From: Streptomyces sp. 11x1
Lineage (GTDB): Bacteria > Actinomycetota > Actinomycetes > Streptomycetales > Streptomycetaceae
Length of the DNA stretch: 64,000 nucleotides
Direction: 5' to 3'
Assembly (NCBI RefSeq): GCF_032598905.1
Contig: NZ_CP122458.1
Coordinates: forward strand, 3,844,001-3,908,000
In this document: in pieces, positions 25,319 through 34,479 of the stretch
Layout: each line of letters begins with the position of its first letter
How positions within the stretch are numbered: the first letter of the stretch is position 1
The notes under the pieces: model-generated
What the model was told of the DNA's origin: nothing
Database searches by the model: none
Seen by the model: the letters and a program-made list of their open reading frames with translations, nothing else
Position numbers and translations under genes: made by a program

Positions 25319-26568
25319 CGGCCGGCCGCGTCGAGGACCCGCATGCGGGCGTCGAGGAGGGCGGCAGCGGTGAAGAGCTCGACGCCCACGGTGATGGCGT
25401 GTTCGTCGGCGTCGAAGTCGCCCTGGTGGAGGTCGCGGACGGTGAGGTCGCCCGGACGGCGGACGCCCAGGCGGGCCATGGCGCCGGGGACGTGCTCCAG
25501 GTACCAGGAGAAGTCCTCGCCGCCGAGGCTCTGCTCGGTGTCCTCGACGGACTTCACGCCGCGGCGGGCCACCATCGAGTCGTGCAGCAGTTCGGTGACG
25601 ACGGGGTCGTTGACGACCGGCGGAACGCCCCGGATGTAGTTGATCTCGGGCTTGGCGCGGTGCATGACCGCGACCTCCTGGACCGCCTCGTGGATGAGGT
25701 CGGGGGCCTGCCGCCAGGCGTTGATGTCCAGGCAGCGGACGGTGCCGGAGAGCTCGGCGTGCTGCGGGATGACGTTCGGCGCGTGGCCCGACTCGATGCG
25801 GCCCCAGGTCACGACGAGCCCGGCGCGGGCGTCGAAGCGGCGGGCGACCAGCGCGGGCACGTCGGTGACGACCCGGGCGGCGGCGGTGACGAGGTCGGTG
25901 GTGAGGTGCGGGCGCGCGGTGTGGCCGCCCGGGCCGTCCAGGGAGAGCTCCAGCCGGTCGCAGGCCGAGGTGATGGGGCCGTGGCGCAGCCCGATGCGGC
26001 CCGCGTCGACGCGGGGGTCGCAGTGGACGGCGATGATCCGGCCGACGCCTTCGAGCGAGCCGGTCCTGATGACGTCCGCGGCGCCGCCGGGCAGCACCTC
26101 CTCGGCGGGCTGGAAGATCAGCCGCACGGGGCGGGGCAGCTCTCCCCTGCGGTGCAGGTCGGCGAGGACGAGGCCGGCGCCGAGGACGACGGTGGTGTGC
26201 ACGTCGTGGCCGCAGGCGTGGGCGCGGTCCGGGACGGTGGAGCGGTAGTCGCAGTCCACCTTGGTGTCCGGGATCGGGAGGGCGTCGATGTCGGCGCGCA
26301 GGGCGAGCGCGGAGTGGTCGGCGCCGCTCCAGTCGCCGATGTCACAGATGAGTCCGGTCCCGGTCTCGAGCACACGCGGCCTGAGCCCTGCCTTCTCCAG
26401 GCGGGCCTTGATCGCGGCGGTCGTACGGAACTCCTGGTTGCCGAGCTCCGGGTGCATGTGCAAGTCGCGGCGGAACGCGACGAGTTCGGCACGCAGGGCT
26501 TCCGGCAACGTGCCGGGGAGCGACGCTTCGGCTTCCCCTGGCAGATCGGCCTCGGACTCTCGGGACAT
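25315..26568 (-). CDS. M20D-family amidohydrolase (aminoacylase/hippurate hydrolase type)
   Basis: A 417-residue metallohydrolase cleaving N-acyl amino acids or related amides. Metal-binding and catalytic segments: RRDLHMHPELGNQEF, HACGHDVHTTVVLGA (di-metal His/Asp), FQPAEEVLPGGA (catalytic Glu and metal Glu), DGPGGHTARP in the dimerisation domain and SLGGEDFSWYLEHVPG near the C-terminus. The ATG at 26568 follows AGAGGGTG. The stop TAG is shared with the IS target: insertion at TA re-created the same TAG, leaving the protein intact but placing the IS between gene and terminator. Confidence 0.93.
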   Translation of the reverse strand: MSRESEADLPGEAEASLPGTLPEALRAELVAFRRDLHMHPELGNQEFRTTAAIKARLEKAGLRPRVLETGTGLICDIGDWSGADHSALALRADIDALPIPDTKVDCDYRSTVPDRAHACGHDVHTTVVLGAGLVLADLHRRGELPRPVRLIFQPAEEVLPGGAADVIRTGSLEGVGRIIAVHCDPRVDAGRIGLRHGPITSACDRLELSLDGPGGHTARPHLTTDLVTAAARVVTDVPALVARRFDARAGLVVTWGRIESGHAPNVIPQHAELSGTVRCLDINAWRQAPDLIHEAVQEVAVMHRAKPEINYIRGVPPVVNDPVVTELLHDSMVARRGVKSVEDTEQSLGGEDFSWYLEHVPGAMARLGVRRPGDLTVRDLHQGDFDADEHAITVGVELFTAAALLDARMRVLDAAGR

Positions 26569-27061
26569 CAGTTGGTTCACCCTCTGAAGGGTAGGGCGAT
26601 CGGGCGACCTTCTAACCTCGATCAACAAAAAATCAGCCTGTAAGGGGAAGTTTTCCGGCCGCACAACGCATACGTATTGGCAAGGATGGGTATACCCGTC
26701 CGTCTTTCGGTGCGGGTGGCCCTCGGAGACGGGAGCGCCGGGTTTGCCCGCGAATCCCATCGACTAAACGTCCGGGGGTGCCCGGACGATTCCCACACTC
26801 CACCCTTACCACGTTCGCGTCGCCCCACGGTGCCGGAACCGTCACCACCGTGCGACCGGGCGGCTACTTCCTGTGTTCGACCGTGCTGGCGGACCGCCGC
26901 CGCGCCCAGCTGGGACGGGGGCGGTGACCTGCGGTTGTGCGGGCGTGCGGGGTCGTCGGCGGTCGGCTGCCCGACCGGGTTGTGCAGGCGTGCCGGGGGT
27001 GACGGGGATCACGGCCGGCGCATGACCCGGGGCACAGGGTCCGCTGGTCCCGGCCGGGCCC
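26569..27061. other. 493-bp spacer with a short palindrome, no gene recognised
   Basis: This gap between two minus-strand genes holds an A-rich patch (CAACAAAAAATC) and the palindrome GGGTATACCC at 26688-26697, about 120 bp upstream of the amidohydrolase start. That palindrome could be an operator. A 145-codon plus-strand frame covers much of the rest but has no ribosome site or recognisable family and is not called. Confidence 0.5.
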
Positions 27062-28168
27062 TCAGGCCGACGCCACCGACGACAGCCGGTGGACGTCCCG
27101 GGCCGTGCCCGTGACGCCGGACAGGAAGCCCTGGGCGCGGGGGGAGGCGTTCTCGGTGAGCCACGCCGGGTCGATGTCGCAGACGGCGACGCGCACGTCC
27201 GTCCCGGCCAGGGCCAGGGGGAGGGTGTGGACGACCGTCGACGGGAAGCTCAGGATCGTCCGGCCGATGGGGCCGCGGCGGGCGATGAGCTCCAGGGGAA
27301 GGTCGGGGCGGACGATCTCTAGGCCGGTCTCCGCGCCGAGGGTGTGGAGTTTCTCGGCGCTCTCGCGGCGGTGCGCGAAGTAGCGCGTGGCGCCGTGGGC
27401 CTTCGCGAGGGAGCGGACGGCTTCGCGGTAGCGGTCGCCGTCCACCACTCCGGTCTCCACGAGGGAGGTGCCCACGAGGTCGGCGCCCTTGGTGATGCGG
27501 GGCGGGCCGAAGCGGGAGCGGGTCCAGGCGAAGTCATTGGCCGTGACGAAGACGCCCTCGGGGGTCTCGTCGATCGGCATGGAGGAGAACACCTCGACTC
27601 GTCGGCCGCCGACCGGGGTGAGGCGTTTGCGGGCCCTGGAGGAGACCGGGGCGAAGATCAGGTCGCGGGGGCCTGGGCGGCCGCCCTTGCGGTGCCAGCG
27701 TACGAGGCGTTCGCCGCGGGCCAGCTGGGAGACGAACTCCATGGTCGCGGTGCCGTCGTCGACGACGACCACGTCGGATGCCCGGGTGATGGTCAGCAGG
27801 AGCTGGACGTAGCGGGAGAAGGGGTCGCCCAGGACGATGCGGCGCGCGGCGCGCAGTAGCGGGGCGAGGCCGCCGACGGTGCGGAAGGGGGCGGTGGTGC
27901 CGCCGCGCGCCTCCTCCCAGCGCACCTCGTGGCCCTCGTCCCGGGCCAGCTCCGCCATCCGGCGCAGCTGGCCCCGGGTCATGGGGTCGTTGGGCGACAG
28001 GACCACCAGGGTGAGCCCCGCGCCACCGGAACGGAAGGGCCCCGCAGCAGGGTCCTCGGGGGTGCCGAGGGCGTGGGTGTGCGCCCACTCCAGCACGTTC
28101 AGGAGCTGTACCGGGCTCTCGACGAAGGCGAGAGTGCGGGAGCCGGCGGTTCCGATGCGGGGGCTCAT
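27062..28168 (-). CDS. Polysialyltransferase-like glycosyltransferase of the nonulosonate cluster
   Basis: A 368-residue protein I assign tentatively to the sialyl/polysialyltransferase-like superfamily (GT-B fold). The opening TLAFVESPVQLLNVLEWA, the central VVVVDDGTATMEFVSQLARG and the late FPSTVVHTLPLALAG (nucleotide-sugar-binding-like) are the conserved-looking segments. No signal peptide or TM is visible, so it probably works at the inner membrane face transferring nonulosonate from CMP. It lies downstream of neuB-like and CMP-synthetase genes on the same strand, separated by a hairpin. Family assignment is uncertain; the pathway context is the stronger evidence. Confidence 0.7.
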   Translation of the reverse strand: MSPRIGTAGSRTLAFVESPVQLLNVLEWAHTHALGTPEDPAAGPFRSGGAGLTLVVLSPNDPMTRGQLRRMAELARDEGHEVRWEEARGGTTAPFRTVGGLAPLLRAARRIVLGDPFSRYVQLLLTITRASDVVVVDDGTATMEFVSQLARGERLVRWHRKGGRPGPRDLIFAPVSSRARKRLTPVGGRRVEVFSSMPIDETPEGVFVTANDFAWTRSRFGPPRITKGADLVGTSLVETGVVDGDRYREAVRSLAKAHGATRYFAHRRESAEKLHTLGAETGLEIVRPDLPLELIARRGPIGRTILSFPSTVVHTLPLALAGTDVRVAVCDIDPAWLTENASPRAQGFLSGVTGTARDVHRLSSVASA

Positions 28169-28254
28169 CGACGTATGTCCGTCGCTTCCGGGAGTACGGA
28201 TGGTGGGGGCGGGGCTGGGGATCGCTCGCCGACGGTGGCGGGTGCCGCCGTGGA

Positions 28255-28296
28255 CCGCGGGCCACCCGTGCCGCCCCGGCGCACGACGGCCCGCGG
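28255..28296. terminator. Hairpin between the NeuB-like gene and the transferase
   Basis: CCGCGGGCC and GGCCCGCGG form a 9-bp stem across a 24-base loop, just past the NeuB-like stop. It may reduce read-through into the downstream transferase gene. Confidence 0.5.
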
Positions 28297-28310
28297 CCAC
28301 CTGCGGTCGG

Positions 28311-29249
28311 TCAGACGCCGACCGGCTCGCCCGCCGCCACCGCGATCTCCGCCTCGGCGACGACGCCGGGGACACGGCGCAGCTTCTTCATGGGGCCGAG
28401 CTCGGAGTCGTAGACCTTCTTGACGCCGTCACCGAGGGAGGCCTCGATGGTGCGGATGTCGCGGACCAGGCGGGTCAGGCCCTGGGGCTCGACGGAGGCG
28501 GCCTGGTCGGAGCCCCACATCGCGCGGTCGAGGGTGATGTGGCGCTCGACGAAGGTGGCGCCGAGGGCGACGGCGGCGAGCGTGGTCTGCAGGCCCGTCT
28601 CGTGGCCGGAGTAGCCGATCGGGACGTTCGGGTACTCGGCCTGGAGGGTGTTGATGACGCGGAGGTTGAGCTCCTCGGCCTTGGCCGGGTACGTCGAGGT
28701 GGCGTGGCAGAGCAGGATGTTGTCCGAGCCGAGGACCTCGACCGCGTGGCGGATCTGCTTCGGGGTGGACATGCCGGTGGAGAGGATGACCGTGCGGCCG
28801 GTGGCGCGCAGGGCGCGCAGCAGTTCGTCGTCGGTCAGGGAGGCGGAGGCCACCTTGTGGGCGGGGACGTCGAACTTCTCCAGGAAGGCGACGGCCTCGG
28901 TGTCCCACGGGGAGGCGAACCAGTCGATGCCCTTCTCCTTGGAGTACTCGTCGATCTGGCGGTACTCGTCCTCACCGAACTCCACGCGGTGGCGGTAGTC
29001 GATGTAGGTCATGCGGCCCCAGGGGGTGTCGCGCTCGATGTCCCACTGGTCGCGAGGGGTGCAGATCTCGGGGGTGCGCTTCTGGAACTTGACGGCGTCG
29101 CAGCCGGCCTCGGCGGCGGCGTCGATCAGCTTGAAGGCGTTCTCCAGCTCACCGTTGTGGTTGATGCCGATCTCGCCGACGACGTAGACGGGGTTACCCG
29201 GGCCGGCGGTCTTCGAACCGAACGTGCGCAGACGGGAGTTGGTGCTCAT
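28311..29249 (-). CDS. NeuB-family nonulosonate (sialic acid/Kdn) synthase
   Basis: A 312-residue enzyme of the NeuB family, condensing phosphoenolpyruvate with a mannose-type sugar to give a nine-carbon acid (Neu5Ac, Kdn or similar). Conserved segments: VGEIGINHNGELENAFKLID, CDAVKFQKR, WFASPWDTEAVAFL, HKVASASLTDDELL, ILLCHATSTYPA, IGYSGHETG and VERHITLDRAMWGSDQAASV. The C-terminal antifreeze-like (SAF) domain of NeuB is absent, so it is shorter than the usual 340-350. It follows the CMP-synthetase gene with a 15-bp gap and is clearly co-transcribed. Confidence 0.92.
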   Translation of the reverse strand: MSTNSRLRTFGSKTAGPGNPVYVVGEIGINHNGELENAFKLIDAAAEAGCDAVKFQKRTPEICTPRDQWDIERDTPWGRMTYIDYRHRVEFGEDEYRQIDEYSKEKGIDWFASPWDTEAVAFLEKFDVPAHKVASASLTDDELLRALRATGRTVILSTGMSTPKQIRHAVEVLGSDNILLCHATSTYPAKAEELNLRVINTLQAEYPNVPIGYSGHETGLQTTLAAVALGATFVERHITLDRAMWGSDQAASVEPQGLTRLVRDIRTIEASLGDGVKKVYDSELGPMKKLRRVPGVVAEAEIAVAAGEPVGV

Positions 29250-29264
29250 CGTGGGACCAGTTCC

Positions 29265-30566
29265 TTACTTGTCGAGGGGGTCGAGAGAGTCGAGAGAGGG
29301 ACCGAGGATCCAGCCGGCGATCTCCCGGATCGCGCCTTCACCGCCGGGGACGGTGGTGACCGCGCGTGCGGCGCCGCGTACGACGTCGTGGGCGCTGCCG
29401 ACCGCCACGGGCCAGCCCACGAGGGCGAAGCACGGGAGGTCGTTGACGTCGTTGCCGACGTAGAGCACGCGCTCCGGCGCGATGCCCTGCTCCTCGCACC
29501 ACTGCTTCAGTGCGAGGTCTTTGCGGTCGATGCCGTGCAGGACCGGGATCTTGAGCTTCCGGGCCCGTGCGGCGACGACCGGGTTCTGTTCCGTGGACAG
29601 GATGAGCATCTTCAGGCCGCTCCTGCGGAGGGCCGCGATGCCGAGTCCGTCGCCGCGGTGCACGGAGACGAACTCCCGTCCGTCGGAGTCGATCAGCACC
29701 CGGTCGTCGGTCTGGGTGCCGTCGAAGTCGAGGACTACGGCGTCGATGTCGTCGTAGGAGGGGAGGGTGCCGGGGCGGTTCGCGTCGAAGAGCGGCGCGA
29801 GGGCCTGGGCGCGGGCGAGGTCGTGCGGGTCGTCGATCTCCAGGACCCGGGCGGGGTCGGTGCGGACGGGTTCCGTACGGCCGAAGAAGCGGTGCTGGTG
29901 CTTGCGCAGTCCGGCCGCGTCCATGGCGTAGGCGGCGCCGGTCTCCAGCAGGTCCTGGGGGCGGTCCTGGCGGCGGGGGCGGAAGGACTTGTCGTGGTTG
30001 ACGCCGTAGCCGCCGGCGGTGTCGGCGGGCTCCGGGGTCTCGCCGCCCGTACCTCCCGGGTGGGCGGCTCCGGCCGTCGCGGGCTCGTCCGCCGTGTCGC
30101 GCCAGATGAAGCCGTGGAACGGGGCGACGGTGAGGGCGGTGTCGGCGCCGTGTTCGACGACGGCGCGGGCGACGCCGTCGATGTCCTCGCGGAGGATGAA
30201 CGGGCTGGTGCACTGCACGAGGAGGACGACGTCGACCGGGGCGCCGTGGCGGGACTCGTGGGCGTCCAGGGCGTGCAGGACGGCGGCCTCGGAGGTGGCG
30301 GTGTCACCGGCGATCGCGGCGGGGCGCAGCACGACCTCGGCGCCGGACTCACGGGCGGCGGCGGCGATGGCGTGGTCGTCGGTGGAGACGACGACGTCCG
30401 TCACCAGCTGGGCGGCGAGGCACTCGCGGACCGCGCGGGCCACCAGCGGAACGCCGCCGACGGGGGCGAGGTTCTTCGCGGGGACGCCCTTGGAGCCGCC
30501 CCGTGCGGGGATCACGGCGAGGACGCGGCGGGCGGAAGGCGCCTGCCCCGCTTCCGGGTTGGACAT
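29265..30566 (-). CDS. CMP-nonulosonate synthetase fused to a HAD (KdsC-like) phosphatase
   Basis: A 433-residue fusion. N-terminal half: acylneuraminate cytidylyltransferase (NeuA/CMP-Kdn type) with VIPARGGSKGVPAKNL (CTP-binding), VVSTDDHAIAAAA and LLVQCTSPFI. From about residue 270 a HAD phosphatase domain begins with VVLDFDGTQTD (nucleophile Asp motif), then VSVHRGDGLGIAALR, LSTEQN and VLYVGNDVNDLPC. The two activities fit successive steps, dephosphorylation of the 9-phosphate and activation to the CMP sugar. Between the domains lies a Gly/Pro-rich linker. The AAGGAG before the ATG at 30566 supports the start. Confidence 0.92.
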   Translation of the reverse strand: MSNPEAGQAPSARRVLAVIPARGGSKGVPAKNLAPVGGVPLVARAVRECLAAQLVTDVVVSTDDHAIAAAARESGAEVVLRPAAIAGDTATSEAAVLHALDAHESRHGAPVDVVLLVQCTSPFILREDIDGVARAVVEHGADTALTVAPFHGFIWRDTADEPATAGAAHPGGTGGETPEPADTAGGYGVNHDKSFRPRRQDRPQDLLETGAAYAMDAAGLRKHQHRFFGRTEPVRTDPARVLEIDDPHDLARAQALAPLFDANRPGTLPSYDDIDAVVLDFDGTQTDDRVLIDSDGREFVSVHRGDGLGIAALRRSGLKMLILSTEQNPVVAARARKLKIPVLHGIDRKDLALKQWCEEQGIAPERVLYVGNDVNDLPCFALVGWPVAVGSAHDVVRGAARAVTTVPGGEGAIREIAGWILGPSLDSLDPLDK

Positions 30567-30610
30567 GTCGGGAACTCCTTGCGGCTCTTGCGAGGCGGTG
30601 GGGCGGCGGC

Positions 30611-31966
30611 TCACAGCTCCCCCATCCGGCGGATGACGGGCGCCACGCGCTGCACTCCGTGGCGGTAGGCGCCGCGCGCCGCCCGGCGCACGATCTGGCG
30701 TACGGGCCCGGCCTGCCGGTCCTCCGCGGGCGCCCCGGGCAGCGGTGCGCCGTCGGGGCCGAGGTGGTGGCGGGCGAGGATGCCGGGGAGGTAGCCGGGC
30801 GCGGTGACGGGCGTGTAGTACGGCGCGAGAGGCGGCAGTTCGGGCGCCGCGACCAGCTTCGCGATACGGGTACGGGCGGCGTCGAAGGCGGTGGCGTACG
30901 AGCCTCCCCCGGACTCCGTCCGGGAGGTGCCCCCCACCATGACCCCCTGCCGGGCCACCCACTCGGGGTCCGGCGTCGGCTCGTATCCGGCGTCCAGCTG
31001 GTCCCAGGAGGCGAGGCAGCCGGAGCCCACGAAGTGGTGGTTGCCGAGGGTCTCGCGGATCCCGAGGTCGGTGAGGACGACGGTGGGGATCCGGCGGTGC
31101 AGCGACTCCAGGGCCGCCGTGGAGCTGATGGTGACCAGCAGGTCGGTGGTGTCGAGGACCTCGCCCATGTTCCCGTACGCGAGACGGAAGTTGGCCGGCA
31201 GACCGCCGGGAAGCTTCTCCGTCAGCTTCTGGTAAGGCAGTTCCTCGATGTGCGTGGTGTGCTCGCCCGGCCTGGAGCGCAGCTTCAGCAGCACCTGGCG
31301 GTCCGGGTGCCGCCTCGCGTGCTGGACGAGGCGGTTCAGCAGGTACATACGGTCCCGGCGGTTGTCCGGGACGGACGGCTGTACGGCGAAGACGACCGTG
31401 TAGGGGCCGTCGGAGCCGGCGTACGCCTTGCCGCCCAGGAAGGGCAGCGCGACCTCGGTGACCGAGGAGGCGTCGGCGCCCACGCCCTCGTAGACGGCCC
31501 GGAAACGGTCCGCGTCCTGGCGGGAGTTGGCGAGGACGAGGTCCGCGCCGTGCCGCAGCAGCAGACCGTCGGCGAGCTTCTCGTAGACGACACCGACGTA
31601 GCCGGTGACGACCACGGGCCGCTTCGTCCGGCCGTCCCAGGCCCGGCGCAGGCCGTGCAGTATCGCCTGGACGCCCCCGCCGACGAGGGAGAGGACGATG
31701 ACGTCGTACGCGTTCTCGCTCGTGTCCTCCTTCATGGCGCGCAGGAATTCGAGGCCGGTCACCTCGCGCAGGGAGTCGGGGCGGACCCCGACCTCCTGGA
31801 GCTGGCGGGCGGTGGGGGTGGCCCGGCCGCGCAGGAGGAAGCCGTCCAGGCGGATGTCCGCGTCCTTCGGAGCGAGACGGTGCGCGGTGAGCGCGCCCCA
31901 TTTCCACCGGGTGTCGGAATCCGCGAGTACGGCGACTCGCAGGCTGTTCGTAGCACTTGCTGGCAC
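30611..31966 (-). CDS. DUF6716-type putative glycosyltransferase
   Basis: A 451-residue protein of the actinobacterial DUF6716 type, predicted as a glycosyltransferase-like surface-polymer protein. It opens LRVAVLADSDTRWKWGALTA and shows GT-B-like features: VVVTGYVGVVYEKL, ILHGLRRAW and LLVTISSTAALESLHRRIP, typical of the donor-binding half of polymer transferases. The GTG at 31966 (VPASATNSL) is preferred to a TTG at 32005. First gene of the minus-strand polymer operon; 44 bp separate it from the CMP-synthetase gene. The reaction is not known. Confidence 0.78.
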   Translation of the reverse strand: MPASATNSLRVAVLADSDTRWKWGALTAHRLAPKDADIRLDGFLLRGRATPTARQLQEVGVRPDSLREVTGLEFLRAMKEDTSENAYDVIVLSLVGGGVQAILHGLRRAWDGRTKRPVVVTGYVGVVYEKLADGLLLRHGADLVLANSRQDADRFRAVYEGVGADASSVTEVALPFLGGKAYAGSDGPYTVVFAVQPSVPDNRRDRMYLLNRLVQHARRHPDRQVLLKLRSRPGEHTTHIEELPYQKLTEKLPGGLPANFRLAYGNMGEVLDTTDLLVTISSTAALESLHRRIPTVVLTDLGIRETLGNHHFVGSGCLASWDQLDAGYEPTPDPEWVARQGVMVGGTSRTESGGGSYATAFDAARTRIAKLVAAPELPPLAPYYTPVTAPGYLPGILARHHLGPDGAPLPGAPAEDRQAGPVRQIVRRAARGAYRHGVQRVAPVIRRMGEL

Positions 31967-32164
31967 ATCGAAGACGCTAGGAAGCGATTCCGTTGATCGG
32001 CCCAACCCGAATGCAACAAAGGGTTAACAGCACATCGCCGAACGGCGAATCGGGGTGCGAATGACACCGGAAAGTATCTGGTTCACGGTTCCGCCACGCG
32101 TCGTTCACCTGACATCAAGCAGGTGGTCAAGACGAATGCCAGAGCGCCGCCTAACGTCACGGGG
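31967..32164. promoter_or_regulatory. Divergent promoter region of the polymer cluster
   Basis: This 198-bp spacer is AT-richer than its surroundings and separates the two polymer operons. It contains TCGCCG-AA-CGGCGA (32035-32048), a short dyad suitable for a regulator, and AAAGGGTTAAC. A repeated GTGGTCAAG at 32123 and 32165 makes two possible starts for the plus-strand gene. Promoter elements cannot be fixed by eye. Confidence 0.5.
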
Positions 32165-33142
32165 GTGGTCAAGCTCTCCGTCATCGTGCCGTTCTACAAC
32201 GTGCAGCAATACGCGCCCGACACCCTGAAGAGCCTCGGAGCCAACGCTCGTGAGGACTTCGAATTCATTCTCGTCGACGACTGCTCCCGCGACGAGACAC
32301 CGGACATTCTCGCGCGCGCGGAGCGCGAGCTGCCGGGGGCGGTGTACGTCAGACACGAGAAGAACGGAGGACTGGCGACCGCGCGCAACACGGGCATCGA
32401 CAAGGCCCGCGGCGAGTACCTGACGTTCCTCGACGGGGACGACTGGCTCGCCCCCGGCTACTATCCCCAACTGCTGGGTGCCATCGAGGACTTGGGCTGC
32501 GACTTCGTGCGCACGGACCATGTCCAGTGCACCGCGCGGGCCCGCTCGGTCCACCGGGTGCCCAACGGGCGGCGGGGCGTGGTGATGAACCCGCGCGACG
32601 CGATCCTGCCCGCCGACCGCTCCACCTCCGTGGACTACGCGTACGCCTGGGCGGGCATCTACCACCGCCGGCTGGTCGACAAGGGCGTGCTGCACTTCAC
32701 CAACGGGCTGCGCACGGCCGAGGACCGGCCGTGGATCTGGAAGCTGCACCGGGAGGCCGATTCGTTCGCCACGGTGGGGCTGCTGGGCGTCTTCTACCGG
32801 CGCGGTGTGGCTTCCTCACTGACCCAGATCGGCGACGTACGACAACTCGATTTCATTCGCGCATTCGACCAGGTCGTCGCGGAAACCGCGAAGGACCGGG
32901 ACGCGGACAAACTCCTCCCCAAGGCCGTGCGCACCTATTGCGCGATCATCTCCCACCATTTGGGTTCCATCGAAAGGTTCGAGCCGGCGGTGGCACGGAA
33001 ACTGAAGTCGATGAGCGCGGTCGCGCTGCGCGGAATGCCGCAGGACGTGCTCGACGAGGCCCTCGACTCCATGGATGTCCAGCGCGCCACCCGGCTGCGC
33101 CGGCTGCGCCGCCGTCCCGCCGCCACGGGGGTCGCCGCATGA
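32165..33142 (+). CDS. GT2-family glycosyltransferase of the polymer cluster
   Basis: A 325-residue inverting glycosyltransferase with a GT-A fold. Nucleotide-sugar-binding and metal motifs are clear: KLSVIVPFYNVQQYAPDTL, EFILVDDCSRDETPDIL, KNGGLATARNTGIDKARG, YLTFLDGDDWLAPGYY (DxD-like) and RTAEDRPWIWKLHREAD (position of the catalytic base). No membrane helices. The GTG at 32165 is used; another GTG at 32123 adds 14 residues. Overlaps the following gene by 4 bp (ATGA). It probably adds a sugar to the growing wall polymer. Confidence 0.9.
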   Translation: MVKLSVIVPFYNVQQYAPDTLKSLGANAREDFEFILVDDCSRDETPDILARAERELPGAVYVRHEKNGGLATARNTGIDKARGEYLTFLDGDDWLAPGYYPQLLGAIEDLGCDFVRTDHVQCTARARSVHRVPNGRRGVVMNPRDAILPADRSTSVDYAYAWAGIYHRRLVDKGVLHFTNGLRTAEDRPWIWKLHREADSFATVGLLGVFYRRGVASSLTQIGDVRQLDFIRAFDQVVAETAKDRDADKLLPKAVRTYCAIISHHLGSIERFEPAVARKLKSMSAVALRGMPQDVLDEALDSMDVQRATRLRRLRRRPAATGVAA

Positions 33143-34473
33143 CCACGCAGATCTTCATGGCGTCCACCCTGTACGGCGTGGCCACGCTGGCCGCCGCCCT
33201 GGACACCGAGTGCTTCCGCCCCGCCGCCCGGCGCATCCTGCTGGTCTCCAACAACGCGGCGACCCCGGAGACGGCCCCCGGCCCGGACGAGATGCCCGGC
33301 TTCGAGCGGCTGCGGTCCCGCTTCGACGAGGTGATCTCCTGGAACGAGACCATCTCCCCCTTCCATCCCGGCGGCTGGTCCCCGCGCATGGACGACGTAC
33401 CGCTGTGGGAGCGGCATCTGCGGCTGCTGTGGAACCTGGGGGACGACGACGTCGAACTGGCCGTGGAGTCCATCCAGGTCCACCCCGCGCTCGGCTTCAC
33501 GCAGATCTTCACCGGCGCGCCGGTGACCGTGTACGCCGACGGCCTGATGAGCTACGGCCCCACCCGCAACAAGATCGACCCGCTGGTCGGCACCCGTATC
33601 GACCGGCTGCTCCACCTGGACCTCGTACCGGGGCTCGAACCCCTGCTGCTCACCGAGTTCGGGGTCGGGGCGGAGATCGTGCCGACGGACGCCTTCGTGA
33701 AGGTGCTGGCCGAACTCGTGGACACGGGTGACGAGTTGCCCGCGATCGAGGAGTCGGCGCTGCTGCTCGGCCAGTATCTGTCCGCGCTCGGCATCCTGAC
33801 CGCCGAGGAGGAGGAGGACCTCCACGTACGGATGCTGAAGGGTGCCGTCGCGCTCGGGCACTCCAAGGTCGTGTTCAAGCCGCACCCCAGTGCCCCGGCC
33901 CGCTGGTCGCGCGGTCTGGAGAAGGAGGCGGAGCGGCTCGGCGCCGACCTGACCGTGCTGGACACGCCGGTCCTCGCCGAGGTGCTCTACCAGCGGATGC
34001 GTCCGGCCCTGGTCGTCGGCTGCTTCTCGACGGCCCTGCTGACGGCCTCCGCGCTGTACGGGCTGCCGGTGGCCCGCATCGGTACGGGCGCGCTGCTGGA
34101 CCGGCTCGCCCCGTACGAGAACAGCAACCGGGTGCCCGTCACGATCGTGGACGCGCTGCTGCCGGAGCTGGGGGACGCGGCGGCCGTCGCCTCGCAGCGG
34201 CCGGGCACGGCGGTGTCCGACCTCAACAGCCTGGTCCGGGCGGTGGGGTTCGCGATGCAGTCGAAGATCTACCCGTCGCTACGGACGGAGACCGAGGCGT
34301 ATCTGACGCGGCATCTGAGCACGCACACGCTGCGGTACTTCAAGCGGCGGCGGTTGACCTCGCTGGGGCTGCCAGGGGGCATTCCGGTGCAGCTCGCGTT
34401 CATTCCGCGTAACGCGACGGTGCGGCGAGTTGCTCGGCGGGCTCGGTCTCTCAAGCGCGCGACTTTGGGGTGA
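33139..34473 (+). CDS. Polysialyltransferase-family protein (POLYST-like)
   Basis: A 444-residue protein of the alpha-2,8-polysialyltransferase family type, coupled by a 4-bp overlap to the GT2 gene. Visible segments: TQIFMASTLYGVATLAAALD, VYADGLMSYGPTRNKID, VVFKPHPSAPARWS (the conserved KxHP-like His) and CFSTALLTASALYGLPVARIG (the S-x-A donor-binding loop). These match the H-P and S-S/T motifs of bacterial sialyltransferases of this group. The C-terminal end is strongly basic, suggesting membrane association. It would polymerise or add the nonulosonate unit made by the opposite-strand operon. Confidence 0.85.
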   Translation: MTTQIFMASTLYGVATLAAALDTECFRPAARRILLVSNNAATPETAPGPDEMPGFERLRSRFDEVISWNETISPFHPGGWSPRMDDVPLWERHLRLLWNLGDDDVELAVESIQVHPALGFTQIFTGAPVTVYADGLMSYGPTRNKIDPLVGTRIDRLLHLDLVPGLEPLLLTEFGVGAEIVPTDAFVKVLAELVDTGDELPAIEESALLLGQYLSALGILTAEEEEDLHVRMLKGAVALGHSKVVFKPHPSAPARWSRGLEKEAERLGADLTVLDTPVLAEVLYQRMRPALVVGCFSTALLTASALYGLPVARIGTGALLDRLAPYENSNRVPVTIVDALLPELGDAAAVASQRPGTAVSDLNSLVRAVGFAMQSKIYPSLRTETEAYLTRHLSTHTLRYFKRRRLTSLGLPGGIPVQLAFIPRNATVRRVARRARSLKRATLG

Positions 34474-34479
34474 GCCCTC

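Noticed and set aside
26677..27114. Possible gene in the spacer before the polymer cluster
   Set aside because: No ribosome site and no recognisable family; composition is that of non-coding DNA.
27837..30668. Plus-strand frame of about 940 codons opposite the polymer cluster
   Set aside because: Opposite three recognised genes and of shadow composition (Val/Gly/Asp-rich).
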